DNA of 46,907 bases from Thermoleophilia bacterium (lineage in GTDB: Bacteria > Actinomycetota > Thermoleophilia > Gaiellales > SKUG01): NCBI GenBank assembly GCA_025964435.1, contig JAOPYV010000070.1, forward strand, positions 1 through 46,907, read 5' to 3'. Below, in pieces: positions 16,865 to 23,219 of this stretch (position 1 is the first letter of the stretch; each line of letters begins with the position of its first letter). Below the pieces are notes generated by a model. That model searched no databases, was not told the origin of the DNA, and was given only the letters and a program-made list of their open reading frames with translations. The position numbers and the translations under genes were made by a program.

Positions 16865-18179
16865 TGGTTCCAGTCCATGGCGCCATTTTCCGCCTGCGGA
16901 TCCTCGGGATCGTCTGGTTCAACGAGCCACCCCGTGTCCGTGGCGCTCGTCGTCACGTCAGTTTTCTGTTCGCTCCAAGTGACCTGTTGAAGGATGGCCG
17001 AGTCGGTTGCCATCCCCGGTCGACCAACTGCAGCATGCGCCTCGATCGTGGCGATGTTCTCGACCTGAACTCCGGGCACGACCTCCGCATAGCTGAGCAC
17101 GACGACCTTCGCGAAGCTGCGCTCGACAAGAGCCTTCACGTGACGCCGGATCTTCGGCGGCACGAGAGTACCGGATCATCCATCAGGTCGCGATTCTGCA
17201 GGAGCGCCTCAGCGATGTTGTTCCGGATCGCCTGGCTCGTGGCCGGATCGAGCATGAGGACCTGCCCGGTCTCATTCAGCTGGATCGCGTTCTGGATCGC
17301 ACGTTCGGCATCAGGGCTGAGCATGAAGGCGCGCAGCAGGCCGTCGGGGCTCTGGTAGCGAGCGCAGATCTTGCGGCCGAGCGCCTGACGCGCATGCTCC
17401 GTCAGCGCATGCGGATCCTTGGTGTACACCGCGTTGTCCGCGAGCGCATTGAGGATCGTCGACAGATCCTTGATCGGCACCTGCTCCCTGACCAGGTTCT
17501 GCAACACCTGACGCAACTGGCCGAGCGCGAGCATGTTCGGCACGAGCTCCTGCACGACCATCGGCGTATCCTGGCGCGCCAAGTTGAGCAACTCAGCCAC
17601 CTCCTCGCGCGTGAGGAGATCGGCAAGGTGTTGCTGCACGACCTCGTTCACGTGCGTGGAGACAACGTCCAGCGCGTCAGCACCGACCGCGACCTCACCC
17701 TTGTCAACGAGGTCACCCTTGATGCGGATCACATACGCAGTCGGAGCCAGCTCAGGATGCGGCCGCACGCGTACTCCGGGCGCGATGACGCCGAACTCCA
17801 TCGCGATGCCGCGTCGCACGTGCTTGAGCCGATCCAGCAGTTCGCCATCCCCAGAGGTGTCCGCGAGCTGCGCCAAATCCGATCCGACCTCCAGCGCGAT
17901 CGCATCAATCCGGAGCATCGCCTGCGAGATCTCATCGGCCCCTTCGGATGCCACGCCCGGCGGCTCCGGCTCATCGTCCGTTGCGTACTTCGCGTCAGCG
18001 ATGTCAGCCGCCGTGCCACCAGGGCCGACCAGCCGAGCGTACGGCTCCGGCAAGGCGGCGTACCACTCGCCGCACCAGCGGCACTTCTTCGCGTCGGCCA
18101 GCACGAGCTCGGCGCAGGCGAAGCACGGAATGCGGGGACGATCATCGCTCGGCGGAGCGGCGGAGGGATCAGGGGTCAT
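16861..18179 (-). pseudogene. Zinc ribbon fused to the soluble FlhA export-gate domain, split by a frameshift
   Basis: Two frames together encode about 439 residues. Frame one (start 18179) has a zinc ribbon, Cys19/22/33/36, a linker to about 80, then the FlhA cytoplasmic domain: 'HVRRGIAMEFGVIAPGVRVR', 'YVIRIKG', 'VVSTHVNEVVQQHLADLLTR', 'VVQELVPNMLALGQLRQVLQ', 'EQVPIKDLSTILNALAD' and 'HARQALGRKI'. Frame one stops at 17136. Frame two (16861-17163) continues the domain exactly: 'PPKIRRHVKALVER' and 'VVVLSYAEV'. The fit requires one base missing around 17163-17172, as CTCCTCGTG would restore the frame. There are no membrane helices, unlike FlhA, and about 50 residues between 'DKGE' and 'VVSTH', which hold subdomain D2 in FlhA, are absent. 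FlhA normally gates flagellar type III export. No other flagellar export gene is visible here. Confidence 0.8.
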
Positions 18180-18185
18180 GCCCCT

Positions 18186-18191
18186 ACGGTA
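18186..18191 (-). promoter_or_regulatory. Leaderless -10 element (TACCGT) of the FlhA-like gene
   Basis: On the minus strand TACCGT ends six bases before the ATG at 18179, supporting that start and a leaderless message. Confidence 0.5.
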
Positions 18192-18224
18192 CGACCGATC
18201 TGACTATTCGGCCAGCGCGTGCAG

Positions 18225-18797
18225 TCAGTGGCCGAGGCCCGCAGCCCATGCTGCGATCGCGCGCGGGACGCAGTCGAAGGCGATCTCCTCCATCGGCGGT
18301 AGCTCCTCGCGCGTGAACCAGCCGATCTCGGAGGCGTCACTCGAGGGCGCCGCCGCGTCCGGATCGACGGCGATCGCGCGCCAGAAGAGGTTCACCGTGT
18401 GGGTTGCGCGGTCGGTGCCGTACACGTCGCTGAAGGCGCCGACGAACTCGCCGACCGTCACCTCGACGCCGGTCTCCTCGCGAATCTCACGACGCGCACC
18501 CTCCACGGCGTCCTCACCCTCCTCCATGAAGCCGCCGGGCACGTCCCAGTAGCCCTCGAAGGGATCCTTGCCGCGGCGCACGAGCAGCAGCCGGCCGTCG
18601 ACCGGGTGCTCGACGAACAGGTTGACCGTCGGCTTGGGATTGGCGTACCACTCACGGCCGCAGCGCCCGCGGCACTCCAGGTGGGGCTGCGCGCCATCCT
18701 CGGCCACGACCTGCTCGACGTCGCCGCAGCAGACGGGGCAGGCCTTCCATGCGGTCAGGCTCTCGGGAAAGGGAAGGTCGGTCGTGAAGCTGGTCAT
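18225..18797 (-). CDS. Nudix hydrolase with N-terminal zinc ribbon
   Basis: A 190-residue protein. Cys20, Cys23, Cys42 and Cys46 form a zinc ribbon like that in NAD+ pyrophosphatases. A Nudix domain follows at about 55-180; the Nudix box runs from Gly89 to Val111 with Glu95, Arg103, Glu104, Glu107 and Glu108 all present, so it should be active. The family hydrolyses nucleoside diphosphates linked to another group; the combination with a ribbon and the 'NPKPTVNLFVE' strand suggests NADH, ADP-ribose or a related substrate, which cannot be fixed from sequence. The ATG at 18797 has a -10 hexamer just upstream. It lies 45 bases before the FlhA-like gene on the same strand, but both have their own promoters. 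Confidence 0.88.
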   Translation of the reverse strand: MTSFTTDLPFPESLTAWKACPVCCGDVEQVVAEDGAQPHLECRGRCGREWYANPKPTVNLFVEHPVDGRLLLVRRGKDPFEGYWDVPGGFMEEGEDAVEGARREIREETGVEVTVGEFVGAFSDVYGTDRATHTVNLFWRAIAVDPDAAAPSSDASEIGWFTREELPPMEEIAFDCVPRAIAAWAAGLGH

Positions 18798-18803
18798 TCG
18801 ACG

Positions 18804-18809
18804 ACCCTA
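18804..18809 (-). promoter_or_regulatory. Leaderless -10 element (TAGGGT) of the Nudix gene
   Basis: On the minus strand TAGGGT ends six bases before the ATG at 18797. This makes it unlikely that the Nudix gene depends on the riboswitch 300 bases upstream. Confidence 0.55.
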
Positions 18810-18832
18810 CCGACGTGGGCCGGAATTACATA

Positions 18833-18866
18833 AGTGGGCGGGGGACCGCCCACTAGTCCCCCGCCC
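18833..18866. terminator. Two mutually exclusive GC-rich hairpins
   Basis: GGGCGGGGGAC (18836-18846) pairs perfectly with GTCCCCCGCCC (18856-18866), 11 pairs over a 9-base loop. The loop region CGCCCACT (18847-18854) also pairs perfectly with AGTGGGCG (18833-18840), 8 pairs. Both cannot form at once. The position, at the end of the riboswitch leader and just before the Nudix promoter, suits a terminator or an attenuator-like switch. No T-tract follows. Confidence 0.5.
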
Positions 18867-18990
18867 TATATGTAGAACCGGTATGGGCAGCCGGTCAGCG
18901 CTGGCACTGTGGGGGGAGGGCTGTCGGGCGCCGGCGCATCTCGCTATCCGCTGAACGCGAACTGCGAGCTAGAACGAGAATGTTGCTGTC

Positions 18991-19074
18991 CTAGGGCGTG
19001 GCATCCGACAGAACTTCCCCAGTGCAGCTATGGCCGCCCTCGGTTCGCTCTGTTGGCGAGTCAACGCGCCTCAT
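18991..19074 (-). CDS. Possible 27-residue leader or micro-protein after the riboswitch
   Basis: An ATG at 19074 is preceded by AGGGAG (19082-19087 on plus) at seven bases, a better ribosome binding site than most genes here, and follows the riboswitch aptamer by 35 bases. The frame is 27 residues, polar, starting MRRVDSPTER and ending in a TAG at 18991. No family is recognised and short frames arise by chance, so the support is mainly the binding site and the position under the riboswitch. Confidence 0.3.
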   Translation of the reverse strand: MRRVDSPTERTEGGHSCTGEVLSDATP

Positions 19075-19108
19075 TGGTCAGCTCCCTGTTTTTTTTCCAG
19101 GTTGTCTG

Positions 19109-19201
19109 AACCACTTCGGAAACCCGGCTATCTCGACTGATCGATCGAGACCCTTGGCTTTGCGTCCCAGCCTCACGACTGGTTTGCCTTTATCGGTGAC
19201 C
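19109..19201 (-). ncRNA. Cyclic-di-GMP-I riboswitch (GEMM-I aptamer)
   Basis: Read on the minus strand, the conserved GEMM-I blocks occur in order: AAAGGCAAACC (core GGCAAACC at 19181-19188), a stem CCAGTC/GGCTGG closed by the GNRA tetraloop GTGA, GGGACGCAAAGCC (GACGCAAAGCC at 19156-19166) that carries the tetraloop receptor and ligand pocket, a stem TCTCGA/TCGAGA, and AGCCGGGTT (within 19118-19130). The outer P1 can form between GGTCAC (19196-19201) and GTGGTT (19109-19114) with wobble pairs. Known members bind c-di-GMP and control motility, pilus and surface genes. The next long gene downstream (Nudix) has its own promoter, so the controlled gene is not obvious. Confidence 0.9.
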
Positions 19202-19288
19202 CTGACCCATGTATCGGATCCTCCATGCAAGTTCTTGAGAACAAATTGAAAGATTCGCAAATACCCGCGCTGAAGTGCGATTGCAGCG

Positions 19289-19294
19289 TAGGAT
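19289..19294 (+). promoter_or_regulatory. Leaderless -10 element (TAGGAT) of pepA
   Basis: TAGGAT ends seven bases before the ATG at 19302. Confidence 0.55.
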
Positions 19295-19301
19295 CCACCC
19301 C

Positions 19302-20813
19302 ATGGATCTCACCTTCGCCACCACCTCCCTCCCGCAGCTCGACGCCGACGTGCTCGCCGTCCTGATCGAGGATGGCGCCACGCTGCCCGACAGCCTCGCC
19401 GACCTCGATGGCCACCTCGGCGGCGCGCTGACACGCGAGCTCGCCGGCGGACTGGTCAAGCCCAATGCACCGTCGATCGTGTCCGTCACGGGTGGCGCAG
19501 CGGGTCCGCGCCGCATCGCGCTCGTCGGCTTCGGCCCCGAGGCGGACGGCCGCAGCGACGCCATTCGCGTCGCAGGCTCGCGCATCGCGGGTGTGGCCCG
19601 TGCATCTGAATCCGCGTCGATCGCCGTGGTCGCACCCGGCAGTGACGAGGACGCAGCTGCCCTAGTCGAGGGCATCGTGATCGGCGGCTTCCGCACGCAC
19701 CACTACCGCACGTCGACCGTCGCGTCGGACGAGGCGAGCGACGACGACGCCACGCCGCGCTACGAGGGCCCGACGACGCTGACCGTCATCGGCGAGGGCG
19801 ACTCGCTGGAGGATGCGGTCCGCCGCGCACAGATCGGCGCGGCCGCACAGAACTGGGCGCGCGACCTCTCGAACGCGCCGGCCAACCACCTGATGCCGGT
19901 CGACCTGGCGGCCGAGGCGAAAGCACTCGCCGACGCCCACGACCACCTCTCCTTCCGCGAGCTGCACCGCGACGGCATCGAGGCGATCGGAGCCGGCATG
20001 TTCGCTGCTGTCGCCCAGGGCTCGGCCGATGAGCCGCGCCTGATCGTGCTCGAGTGGAACCCGCCGACGGCGACCGAGCCCAACGATGAGCGCCTCGCGC
20101 TGGTCGGCAAGGCCGTCGTCTTCGACACGGGTGGCATCTCGATCAAGCCGAGCGGCGGCATGGAGGGCATGAAGCTCGACAAGTCCGGTGGCTGCGCCAT
20201 CCTCGGCGCGATGCGTGCGATCGCCGAGCTCGGCGTCGAGCGCCGCGTCATCGCCGTCGTCGGTGCCACCACGAACATGCCTGACGGCAACGCCTACCGC
20301 CCCGGTGACGTCGTCACTGCGATGGACGGCACGACCGTCGAGATCATCTCGACCGACGCCGAGGGCCGCCTCGTGCTCGGCGACCTCATCACGTACGTGA
20401 AGGGCCAGGGCTGTGGCGCGATCGTCGAGGCCTCGACGTTGACCGGCGCAATGGTCGTCGCGCTCGGCCACCGCTACGCAGGCGCCGTCGCCCGCCCCGG
20501 CAAGCTCCAGGACGCCGTCGTCGCCGCCGGCACGCGCACGGGCGACCTCGCTTGGCCGCTTCCGATCCACGACGAGTACAAGGCCGGGCTCAAGACCGAC
20601 TGCGCCGACCTCAAGAACTCGGGCGGCCGTGACGGTGGCGGCCTCGCAGCCGGCGCCTTCCTGCAGCACTTCGCCAAGGACACGCCCTTCGTGCACCTCG
20701 ACGTCGCGGGTGCGGCGATGCTGCCGAAGCCGCGCGCCTTCTACGGCACCAAGGGCGCGTCGGGCTGGGGCGTGCGTCTCCTCGCCGACCTCGCCGCCAG
20801 CTGGCGTCCCTGA
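19302..20813 (+). CDS. pepA: Leucyl aminopeptidase, M17 family
   Basis: A 503-residue cytosolic metallo-aminopeptidase that removes N-terminal residues from peptides using two metal ions. The N-terminal macro-like domain is variable; the catalytic part starts near 170. Metal and catalytic residues are visible: Lys270 and Asp275 in 'GKAVVFDTGGISIKPS', Lys282, Asp293 in 'MKLDKSGG', and Asp352/Glu354/Arg356 in 'STDAEGRLVLGD', where the usual Asn before TDAEGR is Ser. The usual 'MKxDM' is 'MKLDKS', a small departure. The start at 19302 is set by the adjacent -10 element and the family length. Confidence 0.94.
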   Translation: MDLTFATTSLPQLDADVLAVLIEDGATLPDSLADLDGHLGGALTRELAGGLVKPNAPSIVSVTGGAAGPRRIALVGFGPEADGRSDAIRVAGSRIAGVARASESASIAVVAPGSDEDAAALVEGIVIGGFRTHHYRTSTVASDEASDDDATPRYEGPTTLTVIGEGDSLEDAVRRAQIGAAAQNWARDLSNAPANHLMPVDLAAEAKALADAHDHLSFRELHRDGIEAIGAGMFAAVAQGSADEPRLIVLEWNPPTATEPNDERLALVGKAVVFDTGGISIKPSGGMEGMKLDKSGGCAILGAMRAIAELGVERRVIAVVGATTNMPDGNAYRPGDVVTAMDGTTVEIISTDAEGRLVLGDLITYVKGQGCGAIVEASTLTGAMVVALGHRYAGAVARPGKLQDAVVAAGTRTGDLAWPLPIHDEYKAGLKTDCADLKNSGGRDGGGLAAGAFLQHFAKDTPFVHLDVAGAAMLPKPRAFYGTKGASGWGVRLLADLAASWRP

Positions 20814-20826
20814 GCCGCACCTGCGG

Positions 20827-20864
20827 TAGGCTCGTCGTAGTTCCCACCCCCGTCCTTCCAGGAG
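20827..20864 (+). promoter_or_regulatory. Promoter and ribosome binding site of the acyl-CoA dehydrogenase gene
   Basis: TAGGCT at 20827-20832 is a plausible -10 element, leaving a leader of about 35 bases, and AGGAG at 20860-20864 sits nine bases before the ATG at 20874. Unlike many neighbours this gene therefore has a normal leadered start. Confidence 0.4.
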
Positions 20865-20873
20865 CGATCCACC

Positions 20874-22055
20874 ATGGCAACCGCCACCTCCTCCCCCCTG
20901 TCGTTCCAGCTCTCCGACGAGCATGAGCTGCTGCGCTCGACCGTCCGTGACTTCGCCGAGCAGGTCGTCGCGCCGCAGGCCGAGGAGCTCGATCGCGAGA
21001 GCCGCTTCCCGTACGACATCGTGAAGGGCATGGCCGACCTCGGCATCATGGGCATCACGATTCCCGAGGAGTACGGTGGCGGCGGGTCCGACACGCTCTG
21101 CTACGCGATCGCCGTCGAGGAGCTCGCTCGCATCGACAGCTCCGTCTCGATCACGATGTGCGCACACCACTCGCTCGGCACGCTGCCGATCTACTACTTC
21201 GGCTCCGAGCAGCAGAAGCAGGACTGGCTGCCTGCACTCGCGAGCGGCGAGAAGCTGCACGCCTTCGGCCTGACCGAGCCCGGAGCTGGCTCCGACGCCG
21301 GTGCCGCCCGCACGACCGCTCGCCGCGATGGCGACGAGTGGGTCATCAACGGCTCCAAGATGTTCATCACGAACGCCGGCACCGACATCACCTTCGGCGT
21401 GACCGTCACGGCGATCACCGGCGAGGATGACCGCGGCCGCCCGCAGATCTCCACGATCATGATCCCGAACGGCACGCCCGGCTACGAGATCTCCGATCCG
21501 CTCAAGAAGATGGGCTGGCACGCCTCCGACACCCGCGCACTTTCGTTCAACGACGTGCGCGTGCCGCTCGAGAACCTCGTCGGTCCCGAGGGCAAGGGCT
21601 TCACCCAGTTCCTCAAGATCCTCGACGGCGGACGCATCGGCGTCGCCTCGCTCGGTCTCGGCCTCGCCCAGGGTGCCTACGAGCAGGCGCTCAAGTACGC
21701 GCAGGAGCGCAACCAGTTCGGCAAGCCGATCGCCGGCTTCCAGTCGATTGCCTTCATGCTCGCCGACATGGCGACGGACATCGAGAGCGCACGCCTGCTG
21801 ACCTACAAGGCTGCATGGCAGAAGGACCAGGGCATCGACTTCACGCAGACCGCGGCGATGGCGAAGCTCAAGACCGGCATCCTCGCGCGCGAGGTGGCGA
21901 ACCTCTCCTCCCAGATCCACGGTGGCTACGGCTTCATGGACGAGTTCCCGATCTCCCGCTTCTACCGTGACGCGAAGATCCTCGAAGTCGGCGAAGGCAC
22001 GAACGAGATCCAGCGCATGGTCATCGCCCGTGGCCTCGGCGTGAAGCTGCACTAG
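20874..22055 (+). CDS. Acyl-CoA dehydrogenase, short/branched-chain type
   Basis: A 393-residue FAD enzyme of the standard four-part acyl-CoA dehydrogenase fold. FAD and substrate blocks are 'FGLTEPGAGSDAG', 'NGSKMFITNAG', 'MGWHASDTRALSFNDVRVP' and 'RNQFGKPIAGFQ'. The catalytic base is the Glu of 'GEGTNEIQR', at the place used by short-chain and butyryl-type enzymes; isovaleryl-CoA dehydrogenases have their base elsewhere, so this is probably not the leucine-pathway enzyme itself despite the liu block upstream. It is preceded by a good ribosome binding site. The RmlC gene follows after nine bases on the same strand. Confidence 0.92.
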   Translation: MATATSSPLSFQLSDEHELLRSTVRDFAEQVVAPQAEELDRESRFPYDIVKGMADLGIMGITIPEEYGGGGSDTLCYAIAVEELARIDSSVSITMCAHHSLGTLPIYYFGSEQQKQDWLPALASGEKLHAFGLTEPGAGSDAGAARTTARRDGDEWVINGSKMFITNAGTDITFGVTVTAITGEDDRGRPQISTIMIPNGTPGYEISDPLKKMGWHASDTRALSFNDVRVPLENLVGPEGKGFTQFLKILDGGRIGVASLGLGLAQGAYEQALKYAQERNQFGKPIAGFQSIAFMLADMATDIESARLLTYKAAWQKDQGIDFTQTAAMAKLKTGILAREVANLSSQIHGGYGFMDEFPISRFYRDAKILEVGEGTNEIQRMVIARGLGVKLH

Positions 22056-22064
22056 GAGCCTGAG

Positions 22065-22649
22065 ATGACGACTTCCAACGCCCCCATCGTCGATCCGACC
22101 GTTCGCGAGCGGCACGACCACGCGCCGTGCGAGAGCCGCATCGGTGGTGTCGTGATCCGCCCGCTGACCCGCCATGGCGATGATCGCGGCGGCTTCACCG
22201 AGACCTACCGCACCGAGTGGTTCGACGGCCCGGGCATGGTCCAGGGCAACCGGTCGGATTCGGCCGCAGGCACGATCCGCGGACTGCACTTCCACCGCAA
22301 GCAGGCCGACTACTGGCTCTGCCTCAAGGGCACCCTGCTCGTCTGCCTCTTCGATGCCCGCCAGTCGAGCCCGACCTTCGGCCTGACCCAGGGCGTCGTG
22401 CTCGATGACTCGACCAACGCCGGCATCTACATCCCGCCGGGCGTGGCCCATGGCTTCGGGGCGCTCGAGGATTCGACGCTGACGTACCTCGTCGACAACT
22501 ACTACGACGGAGCCGACGAGTTCGGCGTCAGCTGGGACGATCCGGAGGTCGCCATGGATTGGGGCATCACGGACCCGATCCTGTCCGGCCGGGACGCCGA
22601 CTGCCCGACGGTCGCGGACCAGCGCGCCGCCGGAACGCTGCCGAACTAG
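22065..22649 (+). CDS. rmlC: dTDP-4-dehydrorhamnose 3,5-epimerase family protein
   Basis: A 194-residue cupin of the RmlC family. Blocks are 'HGDDRGGFTETYRTEWF', 'GNRSDSAAGTIRGLHFH' (catalytic His75), 'YIPPGVAHGF' and 'YYDGADEFGVSWDDPEV'. It epimerises a dTDP-4-keto-6-deoxy sugar, a step to dTDP-rhamnose. The usual 'GLHFQ' is 'GLHFH', and no rmlA, rmlB or rmlD gene is adjacent, so a relative acting on another sugar nucleotide is possible. AGGAG overlaps the end of the acyl-CoA dehydrogenase gene, six bases before the ATG. The last four bases, CTAG at 22646-22649, supply the stop codon both for this gene and, on the other strand, for the convergent gene. Confidence 0.85.
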   Translation: MTTSNAPIVDPTVRERHDHAPCESRIGGVVIRPLTRHGDDRGGFTETYRTEWFDGPGMVQGNRSDSAAGTIRGLHFHRKQADYWLCLKGTLLVCLFDARQSSPTFGLTQGVVLDDSTNAGIYIPPGVAHGFGALEDSTLTYLVDNYYDGADEFGVSWDDPEVAMDWGITDPILSGRDADCPTVADQRAAGTLPN

Positions 22650-23113
22650 TTGTTCGAGTTGGCGGCTGCTGCTGCCATCTGCGCCATCATGCCGCTCGGG
22701 GCGATCGTCGCCTCACCGGCGTCGTCGAGCACCGTGGCGAACCACGGCGGGATGGCACCCTGCGACTGGTTCGTGCCGTCGATCACGTCGGCGAGCTGAC
22801 CGAACATCGTTCCGAGCGTATCGCCGGGCGCCTTGAGCGCACCGCTCGCCTGCGCACCGGCGATCAGCAGCGCGAAGCCGCCGATCGTGTGCACCAGCGA
22901 CGTCGCCTTGTTGACGAACTTGATGTTCGACGTGGAGTTCTTGAGCAGGCTCGTCAGCGTCGCCACCGTCTCGAAGGGGTGGATCGCGGCCTTGTCGGCC
23001 TGGACACCCTCGAGCCGCGCGCCGTTGCGGAAGCCGGCACCGAGCTCGCGGATCGTCTGTGCCACCTTGCTGGTCAGGTCGGTCGGCGTCGTTGTCGGTG
23101 CGCTGATGTGCAT
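22646..23113 (-). CDS. Unknown 155-residue protein without signal peptide
   Basis: The N-terminus MHISAPTTTPTDL is polar and Ser/Thr/Pro-rich. One moderately hydrophobic stretch, about residues 68-92 ('SLVHTIGGFALLIAGAQASG'), could span or pack against a membrane; the C-terminus is Ala/Met/Asn-rich. No family is recognised. GGAGA precedes the ATG by five bases. The stop shares CTAG with rmlC. The lack of an export signal and the N-terminal composition recall the leaderless hydrolases elsewhere in the window, but similarity at that level is weak evidence. Confidence 0.65.
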   Translation of the reverse strand: MHISAPTTTPTDLTSKVAQTIRELGAGFRNGARLEGVQADKAAIHPFETVATLTSLLKNSTSNIKFVNKATSLVHTIGGFALLIAGAQASGALKAPGDTLGTMFGQLADVIDGTNQSQGAIPPWFATVLDDAGEATIAPSGMMAQMAAAAANSNN

Positions 23114-23182
23114 GGGATCTCCGGCGATGAAGGGTTCGTCGGGGATCGAATCATGCGAGGACGCCGACGGAAACCGCTCACG

Positions 23183-23219
23183 CCGCCCGCTGGGCGGGTC
23201 CGGCCACCACTGCGGCCGG
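23183..23219. terminator. Double-hairpin terminator after threonine dehydratase
   Basis: Two perfect stems stand side by side: CCGCCC-GCT-GGGCGG (23183-23197) and CCGGCC with GGCCGG over eight bases (23200-23219). They directly follow the stop codon of the minus-strand gene at 23220 and precede the next minus-strand gene, so they probably end the ilvA transcript. Confidence 0.55.

Larger units (their letters stand above)
18798..19301. other. Gene-poor region of about 500 bases
   Basis: No long reading frame is supported here, and the base composition from about 19080 to 19280 is visibly lower in GC than the rest. It holds, from right to left on the minus strand, a 12-base dyad (GTTCT-TG-AGAAC, 19231-19242), the c-di-GMP riboswitch, a short frame with a good ribosome binding site, and a pair of overlapping hairpins. 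The riboswitch probably once served, or still serves, a gene that is very small or has decayed. Confidence 0.6.

Noticed and set aside
18798-19301. tRNA, tmRNA, RNase P RNA or SRP RNA in the gene-poor region
   Set aside because: I looked for their conserved cores on both strands and found only the GEMM-I riboswitch blocks.
19662-22451. A 929-codon open frame on the minus strand
   Set aside because: It runs antisense through pepA, the acyl-CoA dehydrogenase and rmlC, all with clear family motifs. No domain is visible in it.
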